Assembly (NCBI RefSeq): GCF_937863155.1
Contig: NZ_CALMFB010000007.1
Coordinates: 1 to 53,053 of the forward strand
Length of the DNA stretch: 53,053 bases
Reading direction: 5' to 3'
Source of the DNA: an uncultured Brevundimonas sp.
GTDB lineage: Bacteria; Pseudomonadota; Alphaproteobacteria; Caulobacterales; Caulobacteraceae
Shown here: piece after piece, positions 1 to 8,790 of the stretch
Layout of the letters: every line of letters begins with the position of its first letter
How positions within the stretch are numbered: position 1 is the stretch's first letter
The notes under the pieces: generated by a model
Told to the model about the DNA's origin: nothing
Databases searched by the model: none
What the model saw: only the letters and a program-made list of their open reading frames with translations
Program-made: the position numbers and the translations under genes

Positions 1-3
1 GAC

Positions 4-1098
4 ATGTCGCACAACACCTTCGGCCATCTGTTCCGCGTCACCACCTGGGGCGAAAGCCATGGGCCGGCGATCGGCTGCGTCATCGACGGCTGTCCGCCGC
101 TGATCCCGCTGAGCGAGGGCGACATCCAGCCCTGGCTGGACCGACGCAAGCCCGGCGGCAGCCGTTTCGTGACGCAGAGGCGCGAAAGCGATACGGCCCG
201 CATCTTGTCCGGGGTGTTCGACGACGGCGCCGGGCCGGTCACCACCGGGACTCCTATCGCCATCCAGATTCAGAACGAGGACGCGCGCTCGAAAGACTAT
301 GGCGACATCGCCCGCGCCTTCCGGCCCGGCCACGCCGACTATGTCTATCAGGCCAAATACGGGGTGCGCGATCATCGCGGTGGCGGGCGATCCTCGGCGC
401 GCGAGACGGCCAGCCGCGTCGCCGCGGGGGCCGTGGCGCGCCGGGTTCTGGGCGAAGGCATCGTCATCCGCGCCGGCGTGGTCCAGATCGGCCCGCACAA
501 GATCGCGCCCGACGCCGTCGATTTCGACGCCGTGAACGCCAATCCCCTGTTCGCCGCCTCGGCCGATGTGGTCGAGGTCTGGTCGGACTATCTGGACGGG
601 GTGCGCAAGGCCGGATCGTCCATCGGGGCCGTGGTGGCGCTGGAGGTCACCGGCGTGCCCGTCGGCTGGGGCGCGCCCCTCTATGGCAAGCTGGACGCCG
701 AACTGGCCGCCGCCCTGATGTCGATCAACGCCGCCAAGGGAGTCGAGATCGGCGCCGGATTCGACGCGGCCGAACTGTCGGGCGAAGACAACGCCGACGA
801 GATGCGCCTGGGGCCGGACGGGACGCCCGCCTTCCTGTCCAACCAGGCCGGCGGTGTGCTGGGCGGGATCAGCACCGGCCAGCCGATCACGGCGCGGGTG
901 GCGTTCAAGCCCACCTCCTCCATCCTGACGCCGCGCCAGACGATCACCCGCGACGGCGCCGAGACGGACCTTCGCACCACGGGCCGCCACGACCCCTGCG
1001 TCGCCCTGCGCGCCGTGCCGGTAGTCGAGGCCATGGCCGCCTGCGTCCTGGCCGACGCGATGCTGAGACATAGGGCGCAGACCGCGCCCCTTTCGTAA
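4..1098 (+). CDS. aroC: Chorismate synthase
   Basis: Catalyses the last shikimate step, converting 5-enolpyruvylshikimate 3-phosphate to chorismate with reduced FMN as cofactor, in the cytoplasm. The 364-residue protein has the family's N-terminal signature ([15 protein letters not shown]), the central arginine/serine FMN-phosphate region ([13 protein letters not shown]) and the C-terminal [17 protein letters not shown] motif. Its length is normal for the family, so it is complete although the window begins only three bases before the ATG. The upstream context is not visible. The next gene (pirin) is about 65 bases downstream on the same strand with its own ribosome binding site. Confidence 0.97.
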   Translation: MSHNTFGHLFRVTTWGESHGPAIGCVIDGCPPLIPLSEGDIQPWLDRRKPGGSRFVTQRRESDTARILSGVFDDGAGPVTTGTPIAIQIQNEDARSKDYGDIARAFRPGHADYVYQAKYGVRDHRGGGRSSARETASRVAAGAVARRVLGEGIVIRAGVVQIGPHKIAPDAVDFDAVNANPLFAASADVVEVWSDYLDGVRKAGSSIGAVVALEVTGVPVGWGAPLYGKLDAELAAALMSINAAKGVEIGAGFDAAELSGEDNADEMRLGPDGTPAFLSNQAGGVLGGISTGQPITARVAFKPTSSILTPRQTITRDGAETDLRTTGRHDPCVALRAVPVVEAMAACVLADAMLRHRAQTAPLS

Positions 1099-1162
1099 CA
1101 GCTTCGGTTACCTATATTCACCTCAAACGGCGCCTCGCGCCATCTTTTGAGGGAGACCTGAC

Positions 1163-1861
1163 ATGATCGACGTTCGACGTTTCGACAGCCTGGGCGGGGC
1201 CGACCACGGTTGGCTGAAGGCCCGGCATCACTTTTCGTTCGCCAACTATTATGACCCGTCGCGCATGGGCTGGGGCCGGCTGCGCGTCTGGAACGACGAC
1301 GAGATCGCGGCCCGGTCCGGCTTTCCGCCCCATCCGCATTCGGACATGGAGATCATCACCTATGTCCGCACCGGGGCCATCACCCATGAGGATTCCATGG
1401 GCAACCGCGGCCGCACGGGCGCGGGCGACGTCCAGGTGATGAGCGCGGGGACCGGCGTGCGCCATTCCGAGTTCAACCTGGAAGGCGAAACCACCACCCT
1501 GTTCCAGATCTGGATCGAAACCGACAAGCCGGGTGCCCAGCCCGGCTGGGGCCAGCGCGCGTTTCCCAAGGCCGACCGGACCGGGAAATTCACCGTCCTG
1601 GCCTCGGGCGACCCGGAAGGCGACGACGCCCTGGGGATCAACGCCGACGCGCGGGTTCTGGGCGCCACGCTGAAGGCGGGCGAGAGCCTGACCTATGATC
1701 TGGCGCCGGGCCGCCGCGCCTATCTGGTGCCGGCCGTCGGGGCGGTGGACGTCAATGGCGTGACGCTGAACGCGCGCGACGGCGCGGGCATCGTCGACGA
1801 GACCGCGATCACCATCACCGCCACGGCCGACGCCGAACTGGTGATGGTCGACAGCCGCTAA
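1163..1861 (+). CDS. Pirin family protein (YhaK-like bicupin)
   Basis: A 232-residue cytoplasmic bicupin of the pirin/YhaK family. The expected metal ligands are visible: His57 and His59 in PPHPHSDME, His101 and Glu103 in GVRHSEFN. These match the pirin ligand set (three His, one Glu), so an Fe-binding N-terminal cupin is likely. Some family members act as quercetin dioxygenases or redox-sensing regulators, but no substrate can be assigned here. The ATG at 1163 follows a GAGGGAGA ribosome binding site. It could be cotranscribed with aroC or stand alone; a palindromic repeat follows the stop codon. Confidence 0.9.
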   Translation: MIDVRRFDSLGGADHGWLKARHHFSFANYYDPSRMGWGRLRVWNDDEIAARSGFPPHPHSDMEIITYVRTGAITHEDSMGNRGRTGAGDVQVMSAGTGVRHSEFNLEGETTTLFQIWIETDKPGAQPGWGQRAFPKADRTGKFTVLASGDPEGDDALGINADARVLGATLKAGESLTYDLAPGRRAYLVPAVGAVDVNGVTLNARDGAGIVDETAITITATADAELVMVDSR

Positions 1862-1870
1862 ACTGCAAAT

Positions 1871-1980
1871 CCTCCCCCATCGGGGGAGGGGGACCGCTTA
1901 GCGGTGGAGGGGGCTGGTGCACGCTTGGCCCCCTCCGTCTCGTCGCTGCGCGCCGAGCCACCTCCCCCGACGGGGGAGGA
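1871..1980. repeat. Intergenic palindromic repeat, copy A
   Basis: Large imperfect palindrome between the pirin and thiolase genes. The left arm begins CCTCCCCCATCGGGGGAGG and continues with a short ACCGCTTAGCGGT hairpin and GGAGGGGGC. The right arm carries GCCCCCTCC and ends CCTCCCCCGACGGGGGAGG. The same left arm, nearly base for base, recurs at 42690 and 52983; a CCTTCCCCC variant lies at 43838. This looks like a dispersed REP-like family of intergenic hairpins. In this copy the end of the repeat is about 65 bases from the next start codon. Confidence 0.8.
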
Positions 1981-2045
1981 TCTCACTCTTGCCTTCCCGC
2001 CCCTTACGGCCGATCTAGCGCCTGATTGAAACGCTGGAGTCCTCC

Positions 2046-3227
2046 ATGTCCGATCCCGTCGTCATCTGTTCGTTCGCCCGCACGCCCATGGGCGGCTTCC
2101 AGGGGGCGCTGTCGGGTGTGAAGGCGACCGATCTGGGCGCGGCGGCGGTCAGGGGGGCGGTCGAACGGGCGGGCGTGGCGCCGGACAAGGTGCAGCAGAT
2201 CTACATGGGCTGCGTCCTGCCCGCCGGCCTGGGTCAGGCCCCCGCGCGCCAGGCGGCCATCGGCGCGGGCCTGGGCCAGCATGTCGAGGCGACCACGGTC
2301 AACAAGATGTGCGGGTCCGGGCTGCAGGCGGCGATGATGGCCCATGACGCCCTGATGGCCGGCACGGCCGAGGTGATCGTGGCCGGCGGCATGGAGAGCA
2401 TGACCGGCGCCCCCTATGTCATGGCCAAGCATCGCGGCGGCGCCCGCATCGGCCACGACGTCATTTCCGACAGCATGTATCTGGACGGGCTGGAGGACGC
2501 CTATACGCCCGGTAAGCTGATGGGCGCCTTCGCCGAGGATTCGGCCCGCGACTATCAGTTCACGCGCGAGGCCCAGGACGACTACGCCATCGAAAGCCTG
2601 CGCCGCGCCAACGCCGCCATCGACAGCGGCGCCTTCGCCGCCGAGATCGTTCCGGTCCAGGTGACCACCCGCAAGGGGGTCGAGGTCGTCTCGGTCGACG
2701 AACAGCCGGGCAAGGCCAATCCCGACAAGATTCCGACCCTGCGCCCCGCCTTCGCCAAGGACGGGACCATCACCGCCGCCAACGCCAGCTCCATCAGCGA
2801 CGGCGCCGCCGCCCTGGTCATGACGCGCGAAAGCACGGCCAAGGCGCTGGGCCTGCCCATCGTCGCCCGCGTGGTCAGCCACGCGGCCCATGCGCACGAG
2901 CCGGGCCTGTTCACCACGGCCCCCGTGCCCGCCATGCAGAAGGCCCTGACCAAGGCGGGATGGAGCGTCGAGGACGTGGACCTGTGGGAGGTCAACGAGG
3001 CCTTCGCCGTCGTGGCCATGATCGCCATGCAGGACCTGGGCATCGACCGGGCCAAGCTGAACGTCAACGGCGGCGCAACGGCCCTGGGCCACCCCATCGG
3101 CGCCTCGGGCGCGCGCATACTGGCCACCCTGCTGTCGGCGCTTCAGGCGCGGGGCGGCAAGAAGGGCGTCGCCAGCCTGTGCATCGGCGGCGGCGAGGCC
3201 GTGGCCATGGCCGTCGAACTGGCCTGA
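2046..3227 (+). CDS. Acetyl-CoA acetyltransferase (thiolase)
   Basis: A 393-residue type II (biosynthetic-type) thiolase, condensing two acetyl-CoA to acetoacetyl-CoA or acting in reverse in fatty acid or PHB metabolism. The nucleophilic Cys lies in NKMCGSGLQAAM. The NEAF motif (VNEAFAVVAM), the catalytic His in GGATALGHPIGASG and the second active-site Cys in SLCIGGGEA are all present. Full length for the family. No phaB or phaC partner is visible, so its pathway is open. The start ATG follows a GGAGTCC-like site about 6 bases upstream. Confidence 0.93.
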   Translation: MSDPVVICSFARTPMGGFQGALSGVKATDLGAAAVRGAVERAGVAPDKVQQIYMGCVLPAGLGQAPARQAAIGAGLGQHVEATTVNKMCGSGLQAAMMAHDALMAGTAEVIVAGGMESMTGAPYVMAKHRGGARIGHDVISDSMYLDGLEDAYTPGKLMGAFAEDSARDYQFTREAQDDYAIESLRRANAAIDSGAFAAEIVPVQVTTRKGVEVVSVDEQPGKANPDKIPTLRPAFAKDGTITAANASSISDGAAALVMTRESTAKALGLPIVARVVSHAAHAHEPGLFTTAPVPAMQKALTKAGWSVEDVDLWEVNEAFAVVAMIAMQDLGIDRAKLNVNGGATALGHPIGASGARILATLLSALQARGGKKGVASLCIGGGEAVAMAVELA

Positions 3228-3232
3228 CGACG

Positions 3233-4198
3233 GTGGCCGGGGGGCTGGATCGCCGAAGCCTGGTCGCGGGTGTTCTGGCCCTGCCCGGCCTGGCTTCCGC
3301 TCAGACCGTCGCTCCGCCCGATCCGACCGAGACGATCCGCCTGTGGCCCAACGGCGCGCCGGGCGGCCAGGGCGTGCGCGTCACGCCCCAGGTGGTCGAG
3401 CGATCGACCGACCCCGGCTTTCACGACCGCTACGCCCAATACACCACCGACCCGATCCTGAGCGTCGTGCGTCCCGAACGGGCCAGTGGTGCCTCCATGC
3501 TGCTGATCCCCGGCGGCGGCTATCGCTGGGCCGTGGTCGACAAGGAGGGGCTGGACGTCGCGCGCGTCTTCGCGGCGGCCGGGGTCACCTGTTACGTGCT
3601 GCGCTATCGCCTGCCCGCCGACGGCTGGGCCGCCGGACCGGATGCGCCGCTTCAGGACGCCCAGCGCGCCCTGCGCCTGATCCGCGCCGCCGCCGTGGCC
3701 GAGGGGCGTGATCCCGCCAAGGTCGCCGTGCTGGGCGCCTCGGCCGGCGGGCATCTGGCGGGCCTGTTGGCGGCGCGCAGCGATGCGGCCTACGCTCCCA
3801 TCGACGCAGCAGACGCCCTGTCGCACCGGCCGGACCTGTCGATCCTGCTGTATCCCGTGGCGACCATGGCCGACCCGCATGTCCACGCCGGGTCGCGGCG
3901 GCATCTGCTGGGCGAGGCGCCATCGCCCGACAGGATCGCGGCCTATTCACTGGAACGGATGGACTGGACCGGCGCGGCGCCGACCTTCCTGCTGCATGCC
4001 CTGGACGATGCGGCGGTGCCGGTCGAGAACAGCCTGAACCTGCTGGCCGCGCTCCGAACCGCCAGTGTGCCGGTCGAGGCGCATCTGTTCCAGGAGGGCG
4101 GCCATGGCTTTGGCGTGCGCCTGATCGCCGGCCGTCCGGCCCAGGCCTGGCCCGCGCTTGCCCTGGCCTGGGCGGCGCGTCACCATTGGCCGCAATGA
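3233..4198 (+). CDS. Exported alpha/beta hydrolase (acetyl-xylan esterase-like)
   Basis: About 321 residues if translated from the GTG just after the thiolase stop. The N-terminus LDRRSLVAGVLALPGLASA looks like a twin-arginine signal with an AxA cleavage site, so a periplasmic or secreted enzyme is inferred. TIRLWPNGAPGG is typical of the esterase/xylanase-annotated hydrolase family. The oxyanion loop (LLIPGGGY), the nucleophile elbow GASAGGHLAG, an acidic residue in HALDDAAVP and a His in EGGHGFG complete a Ser-Asp-His triad. Substrate unknown. The start is uncertain because no strong ribosome binding site is seen. Its stop overlaps the next start in an ATGA junction. Confidence 0.82.
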   Translation: MAGGLDRRSLVAGVLALPGLASAQTVAPPDPTETIRLWPNGAPGGQGVRVTPQVVERSTDPGFHDRYAQYTTDPILSVVRPERASGASMLLIPGGGYRWAVVDKEGLDVARVFAAAGVTCYVLRYRLPADGWAAGPDAPLQDAQRALRLIRAAAVAEGRDPAKVAVLGASAGGHLAGLLAARSDAAYAPIDAADALSHRPDLSILLYPVATMADPHVHAGSRRHLLGEAPSPDRIAAYSLERMDWTGAAPTFLLHALDDAAVPVENSLNLLAALRTASVPVEAHLFQEGGHGFGVRLIAGRPAQAWPALALAWAARHHWPQ

Positions 4199-4611
4199 GC
4201 AAGTCCTGCGACGAATGCGGCCTGTGCTGCAAGGTCATGGCCGTCACCGCCCTGGCCAAGCCGGCGCACAAATGGTGCCGGCAGTTCCGACGCGCCAAGG
4301 GCTGCGGCATCTATGACGACCGGCCCAGCGACTGCCGGGTGTTCAGCTGTGTCTGGCTGTTGTCGGACGACCGGCTGGGGCCGGAATGGAAGCCCAATGT
4401 GTCGGGCTTCATCCTGCACAGCGAGCATGAGCACCAGCTGATCGTGGAATGCGAGCCGTCCAACCCCCTGGCGTGGCGCAAGGAGCCGTATCTCAGCGGA
4501 CTGCGCCGCACCGCCGACACGGGCAAGGAGGTGCTGGTCTTCGTCGGCCGACGCGGGGTGCGGCTGGAGCCGTTCGGCGGCGAGACGCCGGTGCGACGCG
4601 GCGAGGGCTGA
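4195..4611 (+). CDS. YkgJ-family cysteine-cluster protein
   Basis: A 138-residue protein with an N-terminal cysteine cluster: Cys5, 8, 11 and 12, followed by Cys28, 37, 47 and 52. This is the pattern of the YkgJ (zinc/iron-chelating) family, whose biochemical role is largely unknown. The ATG overlaps the hydrolase stop (ATGA), indicating translational coupling; a TTG nine bases upstream is a less likely start. The C-terminal half has no cysteines and no recognisable motif. It converges with the next gene on the minus strand with only 9 bases between. Confidence 0.8.
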   Translation: MSKSCDECGLCCKVMAVTALAKPAHKWCRQFRRAKGCGIYDDRPSDCRVFSCVWLLSDDRLGPEWKPNVSGFILHSEHEHQLIVECEPSNPLAWRKEPYLSGLRRTADTGKEVLVFVGRRGVRLEPFGGETPVRRGEG

Positions 4612-4620
4612 CGCCGCCGC

Positions 4621-5373
4621 CTATTTGGGATCGACGGTCTGGGCGATGCGCTCGGCCAGGATGCGATCCTCGCCGTCCACGCTGGCGACCCAGACGTGGA
4701 TCTCGGCCGGCGCCGTGGTTCGCTGGAACAGATGCTCCAGCGCCAGCCGCTGGTTGTTCTCGGTCACCACGATGGAGCTGCGGCCCCCGGCATTGACCAT
4801 CTGGCCGTCATAGATCGGGAACTGCGACCCCGGCCCGGCATAGATCATGACCAGCGATGTCTCGCCCTTGCGGATGGTCCAGACGTTGAAGTTCGGCCCC
4901 GGCCGGCCCGTCGTCATCTGCACACCGGCCGGCAGATCGACGCGGAACGGCAGGGCGGCGACGGCGGCGGTGTTCAGCACGGTCGGCGGCGGCGGCGCGG
5001 GCGGGGCCGGTTCAGCCGCCACCGGCGCGGGCGTCGGCGCGGGCGGGGGCGTGGGTGAAGCCGTCGCCGGCCGGACGGTCGCGGGCGGCGACGCGGCGGG
5101 AGCGGCCGATGTCGCAGGCGGCCGCGTGGCGGTGGACGGCGCCAGGACCGGCGGGGCGGCGACCGGAGCGGCGGGAGCGGGCGTCGGGACCGGTTGCGGC
5201 GCCGGACGCGTGGTCACCTCGCCCGGCGTCGGCAGAACGGCGGCCGGCGGCGCGCGGTTCAGCTCGCGCGTCAGGAAGGAACTGTTGGCGCCGCTGGACT
5301 GGGCCGAGGCGACGCCCGGAAGGGCCAGAACGAAGGCGGCGGCGGCCAGGGCCGGCAGAACGACTGTTTTCAT
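4621..5373 (-). CDS. Secreted protein with Pro/Ala-rich region, function unknown
   Basis: About 250 residues. The start chosen, MKTVVLPALAAAAFVLALPG, begins a classical signal peptide ending in ASA; an in-frame ATG 17 codons upstream would spoil it. Roughly residues 30-130 are low complexity, built of proline, alanine, threonine and valine, as in cell-wall-spanning linkers. The remaining C-terminal domain of about 110 residues (GPNFNVWTIRKGETSLVMIYAG onward) is unrecognised. It probably sits in the periplasm or envelope. The gene lies 58 bases downstream of the histidine kinase on the same strand and may share its transcript. Confidence 0.75.
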   Translation of the reverse strand: MKTVVLPALAAAAFVLALPGVASAQSSGANSSFLTRELNRAPPAAVLPTPGEVTTRPAPQPVPTPAPAAPVAAPPVLAPSTATRPPATSAAPAASPPATVRPATASPTPPPAPTPAPVAAEPAPPAPPPPTVLNTAAVAALPFRVDLPAGVQMTTGRPGPNFNVWTIRKGETSLVMIYAGPGSQFPIYDGQMVNAGGRSSIVVTENNQRLALEHLFQRTTAPAEIHVWVASVDGEDRILAERIAQTVDPK

Positions 5374-5431
5374 GACCCCGACCTTCGCCCCGCCGGCGCG
5401 CGACGGCAAGGCCCGGAAAGCCACACCCGCA

Positions 5432-7120
5432 TCACGCCAGCGGCATTTCCACCCAGAAGACGGCCCCTTCGCCCACGGTCGAGGTGACGCCGATGGCGCC
5501 GCCCTGAAGTTCGGTCAGGCGTTTGGCCAGGGCCAGGCCGATGCCGTGGCCTTCGACCGCGCTGCGTTCCAGACCCAGGCGATTGAACGGCTCGAACAGT
5601 TGGGCCTGTTTCTCGGGCGACAGGCCCGGCCCGCGATCCACGACCTCGATCCGCACGCAGTCGTCGGATCGCCGGGCGTGCAGAACCACGATGCCGCCGG
5701 ACGCGCCGTATTTGATCGCATTGCTGGTCAGATTGCCGATCACCTGGGTCAGGCGCTGCGAGTCGGCCAGGGCCACCAGACCATCGCCTTCGCACAGGGT
5801 TTCGATCCGCAGCCCCTGGGCCTCGGGCCGAAGTTGGGCGCCGCGACGCACATCCTCCAGCAGGCCCGGCACGTCTGTGGGCCGCAGCTCGACCTTGACC
5901 GCCCCGGATTCGGCGCGCGCGACGTCCAGCAGGTCATGGGCCAGGGCCTCGACCTGACGCGCGGTCTTGACCAGCATCTGGGCCATTTCGGTCTGCGACG
6001 CCGTGGTCGGACCCAACTGGCCGCCGGCCCACAGCTCGCCGATGCCGATGACCCCGCCGACGGGGCTCTTGATCTCGTGGGCGACATTGGCCAGCAGGCG
6101 CGACTTGGCCTCGGACGCCAGTTCAGCGCGGCGCTGACCGGCCTTGGCCCGGTCGGCCAGACGATCACGCTCGTCCAGCAAGGCCGCCACCAGCAGGGTG
6201 GGCGTATAGCCGAACAGCACCAGCAGTTGCGCCAGAAGGGCCGCCTGGGCGCGCTCATGCCCCTGGACATACGGCCCCTGCCCCGCCATGGCGCCGCCGA
6301 CCGCGAAGACCGCGACGATCAGCAGAGCGGTCGCCGTGCCCATCACGCGGAAACGCGCCGCGATCAGAAGCATCAGCGGCAGCAGGACAAAGCTCAGCGG
6401 AACCGGGCTCTTGATGAAGACCAGGGCGCAGGCGCCGATCAGCATGGCGAACAGGCCGACAGCCTCGATCATCCGCCAGGGTCTGCGCAGCATCAACAGA
6501 TGCCGCCGCGTCAACGCCAGGCCGAAGCCCCCGATGACCGCCATGCCCAGGGCATGGCCGAACCACCACGTCTGGAACGTCAGGAACGGATCCGCGCCCG
6601 TCATCCGCTCCAGCATCAGGGCCGCGAAGGCGGCGGCGGGCAAGGGCGCCACCACCGCCGCGCTGAGCAGGAAACGCGCCGCACCCTCGACGGTGGACAG
6701 GTTCAGCGTCGGCGCGAACCGTCGCGCCAGAACCACGGCGGCGATGATCTCGATCATGTTGGCGGCGGTGAACATCAGGCTGAACCGCGGCGGGTTGCCG
6801 GCCAGGAATTCGCCCGCCAGCACGCCGGCCATGATCAGGCCGCCGAAACACAGGTCATAGGTAAAGCCCCGGCCGCTGCGCAGCCAGACCGCGACCGCCA
6901 GTCCGCCCGCGCCCCACAGGGCCGTGACCAGGCCGGCGGACCGCGCGAACAGAACGCAGGAGACGATCAGGATCGCCACGCCCACGGCCGTCAGAATGGG
7001 GGCCAGGGGTTGCGCGAACAGGGCCGCGGCGCCCTGACGATGACCCGATGCGGCGCGGTGTTCCGGGGCCTGCTCGGCGCCCGGCGATAGATCGTCAGCG
7101 GAGAGCGCGCGGCTCGTCAT
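5432..7120 (-). CDS. MASE1-like membrane sensor histidine kinase
   Basis: A 562-residue protein from the preferred ATG; an ATG 11 codons upstream is also possible. The first 320 or so residues hold about eight hydrophobic segments resembling a MASE1 integral membrane sensor (PPRFSLMFTAANMIEIIAAV). A short coiled linker leads to the HisKA domain with the phospho-acceptor His348 in VAHEIKSPVGG. The ATPase domain has the N box (NLTSNAIKYG), G1 (DRGPGLS) and G2 (GHGIGLAL). No response regulator lies beside it, so this is an orphan kinase whose signal and partner are unknown. Confidence 0.88.
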   Translation of the reverse strand: MTSRALSADDLSPGAEQAPEHRAASGHRQGAAALFAQPLAPILTAVGVAILIVSCVLFARSAGLVTALWGAGGLAVAVWLRSGRGFTYDLCFGGLIMAGVLAGEFLAGNPPRFSLMFTAANMIEIIAAVVLARRFAPTLNLSTVEGAARFLLSAAVVAPLPAAAFAALMLERMTGADPFLTFQTWWFGHALGMAVIGGFGLALTRRHLLMLRRPWRMIEAVGLFAMLIGACALVFIKSPVPLSFVLLPLMLLIAARFRVMGTATALLIVAVFAVGGAMAGQGPYVQGHERAQAALLAQLLVLFGYTPTLLVAALLDERDRLADRAKAGQRRAELASEAKSRLLANVAHEIKSPVGGVIGIGELWAGGQLGPTTASQTEMAQMLVKTARQVEALAHDLLDVARAESGAVKVELRPTDVPGLLEDVRRGAQLRPEAQGLRIETLCEGDGLVALADSQRLTQVIGNLTSNAIKYGASGGIVVLHARRSDDCVRIEVVDRGPGLSPEKQAQLFEPFNRLGLERSAVEGHGIGLALAKRLTELQGGAIGVTSTVGEGAVFWVEMPLA

Positions 7121-7193
7121 CGTGGGTGTCTCGGTCAGTCGCGTGACCGACACCCAACCACAGGTCTCCTAACATCCTCTGAAGCCGGAGAAA

Positions 7194-7847
7194 TCAGCCT
7201 TCCAGGACCGCGCGGATCGCCCGGGCGCCCGCGACAGGGCCGTCAGGGTGCGCCCAGACGGCGCCGCTGATCGCCACGAAGTCGGCCCCGGCGCGCGCCA
7301 GCTCGCCCGCATTGCCCGCGTCGACGCCGCCGATGGCCACGCAGGGAATTTCCATCGCCTCCTGCCAGGCGGTCAGCAGAACAGGCTCGGCCTGGTGGGT
7401 CACCGCCTTGGTCTCGGTCGGGAAGAAGGCGCCGAAGGCCACATAGTCGGCCCCCGCCTCGGCCGCCTCCATCGCCAGGTGATAGCTGTCATGGCAGGTG
7501 ACGCCGATCATGGCGTCCGGTCCCATGATCCGTCGCGCTTCGGCCAGGGGCGCATCCCCCTGGCCCACATGCACTCCGTCGCAGCCCAGTTCGCGCGCCA
7601 GGTCGGGCCGGTCGTTCAGGATCACCGCCACGCCCCGCGCCTGGGCGATGGGCGCCAGGCGCCGCGTCGCCGCACGGATGTCGTCGTCCGAGGCGGGCTT
7701 CACCCGGATCTGCAAGGCGGCGACGTCGCCCGCCTGAAGCACCGCGTCCAGGCTGTCGGCGAAGACGTCCAGGTCCGCGATCTGCGGCGGGGTCAGCAGA
7801 TACAGCCGACAGGGCGGACGAGGCGGAGCGACAGGGGTGCGGGCCAT
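7194..7847 (-). CDS. thiE: Thiamine phosphate synthase
   Basis: A 217-residue TIM-barrel enzyme that couples HMP-pyrophosphate with the thiazole phosphate to make thiamine phosphate. Family motifs visible are LYLLTP near the N-terminus, [42 protein letters not shown], and the phosphate-binding end [22 protein letters not shown]. The chosen start is the ATG that begins MARTPVAPP; a longer frame upstream lacks homology and would run into the bfd promoter. No other thiamine gene and no TPP riboswitch is visible nearby. The enzyme could be the TenI paralogue, but the motifs favour ThiE. Confidence 0.85.
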   Translation of the reverse strand: MARTPVAPPRPPCRLYLLTPPQIADLDVFADSLDAVLQAGDVAALQIRVKPASDDDIRAATRRLAPIAQARGVAVILNDRPDLARELGCDGVHVGQGDAPLAEARRIMGPDAMIGVTCHDSYHLAMEAAEAGADYVAFGAFFPTETKAVTHQAEPVLLTAWQEAMEIPCVAIGGVDAGNAGELARAGADFVAISGAVWAHPDGPVAGARAIRAVLEG

Positions 7848-7911
7848 GCCCTCGCCCTGCCCCCTTCGCCGCCCTGCGTCAACGGGGCGCGGCCGCAGCC
7901 ATGCGAACGAT

Positions 7912-7950
7912 TTGCAGTCGCCGCTGCGTCTGCTATGGAGAACCGTTCTC
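7912..7950 (+). promoter_or_regulatory. bfd promoter with Fur-like box
   Basis: A perfect palindrome GAGAACCGTTCTC (6-1-6) at 7938-7950 resembles the GAGAATnATTCTC form of a Fur box. It overlaps the -10 of a candidate promoter, TTGCAG at 7912-7917 and TATGGA at 7934-7939 with a 16-base spacer. Transcription would begin near 7946, about 29 bases before the bfd GTG. Placement over the -10 suggests iron-dependent repression. Assignment to Fur rather than another regulator is inference. Confidence 0.55.
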
Positions 7951-7974
7951 AACGGCAGCCCGAGTTCGCCGCCC

Positions 7975-8160
7975 GTGTACGTCTGCAACTGCAACGGCCT
8001 GCGTCAGCGCGACGTGGCCCTGGCCATCGAAGCCGGCGCCGTGCGCCCGCGCGAGGTGTTCGAACGCCACCAGTGCGCGCCCCAGTGCGCCAAATGCGTG
8101 TGCGAGATGCGCGACATGATCCAGCAGAGCCGCGACGCCTTCGCCATGGCGGCTGAATAG
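7975..8160 (+). CDS. bfd: Bacterioferritin-associated ferredoxin
   Basis: A 61-residue [2Fe-2S] protein that donates electrons to bacterioferritin haem to release stored iron. Four cluster cysteines follow the Bfd pattern: CxC in VYVCNCNG and CAPQCAKC further on (of which two are expected ligands), within a helical fold. The length matches Bfd if translation begins at the GTG at 7975, which gives MYVCNCNG; longer in-frame extensions run through the promoter. The bacterioferritin gene follows 127 bases downstream, and a Fur-like palindrome sits just upstream. Confidence 0.87.
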   Translation: MYVCNCNGLRQRDVALAIEAGAVRPREVFERHQCAPQCAKCVCEMRDMIQQSRDAFAMAAE

Positions 8161-8172
8161 GTTTGTGACGGC

Positions 8173-8213
8173 AATAATCACTCGCATTTTCAATGTGATG
8201 ATAAGTATTCGCA
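8173..8213. promoter_or_regulatory. Possible iron-responsive sites upstream of bacterioferritin
   Basis: In the AT-rich gap between bfd and bfr the minus strand carries two similar half-sites, TGCGAATACTTATCA (8199-8213) and TGCGAGTGATTATT (8173-8186), in direct orientation. They resemble Fur or Irr-type elements of alphaproteobacteria. bfr may therefore have its own iron-responsive promoter, with sign of control opposite to bfd. This reading is tentative. Confidence 0.35.
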
Positions 8214-8287
8214 AGTGAACACAAGCCGATGGCTTCGTGTTATGGCCCTGCATGCCGTCGAATCCGCGGCGCAGGAGACTTGAGGCC

Positions 8288-8788
8288 ATGAAGGGCGATC
8301 CCGCGATCATCCGCACTCTGAATGCGGTGCTGACCAACGAGCTGACGGCGGTCAACCAGTACTTCCTGCACGCGCGCATGTTCGAAAGCTGGGGCTTGGC
8401 CCACCTGGGCCACGTCATCTACGAAGAATCGATCGGCGAGATGAAGCACGCCGACATGCTGATCAAACGCATCCTGTTCCTGGACGGCTTGCCCAATCTG
8501 CAGGATCTGCACAAGCTGAAGGTCGGGGAAGACCCGATCGAATGCCTGGGCGCCGATCTGAAGCTGGAGATCGACAGCCGCGCCGCGACCGCCGCCGCCG
8601 TGACCCAGTGCGAGGAGGCCCGCGATTACGTCAGCCGCGACCTGCTGATGAAGATCCTGGCCGACACCGAGGAACACATCGACTTCCTGGAGAACCAGCA
8701 CAAGCTGATCGAGCTGATGGGCGCGGCCAACTATCTGCAGTCGGCGATGAAGGAGATCATCAACGACGGCGCGGCCACCGGCGGCTGA
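8288..8788 (+). CDS. bfr: Bacterioferritin
   Basis: A 166-residue four-helix ferritin subunit that forms a 24-mer iron store in the cytoplasm. The ferroxidase ligands are in place: Glu in LTNELTAVNQY, Glu and His in GEMKHADMLIKR, Glu in KLEIDSRA, and Glu/His in DTEEHIDFLE. The Met in GEMKHAD is at the position of the haem-ligating Met52, so this is a haem-binding bacterioferritin rather than a plain ferritin. Start chosen at the ATG giving MKGDPAIIRTLN, matching the family N-terminus. It pairs functionally with bfd upstream. Confidence 0.95.
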   Translation: MKGDPAIIRTLNAVLTNELTAVNQYFLHARMFESWGLAHLGHVIYEESIGEMKHADMLIKRILFLDGLPNLQDLHKLKVGEDPIECLGADLKLEIDSRAATAAAVTQCEEARDYVSRDLLMKILADTEEHIDFLENQHKLIELMGAANYLQSAMKEIINDGAATGG

Positions 8789-8790
8789 AC

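Noticed and set aside
4847-7090. Very long plus-strand open frame of about 750 codons
   Set aside because: It runs antisense to the histidine kinase and the secreted-protein gene, whose motifs are clear. Its protein is low-complexity Arg/Gly/Gln/His, as expected from reverse reading of GC-rich codons.
7120-7200. TPP riboswitch for thiE
   Set aside because: The thiE leader lies at 7848-7940 on the minus strand, and I found no thi-box motif (CUGAGA or ACCUGA) there.
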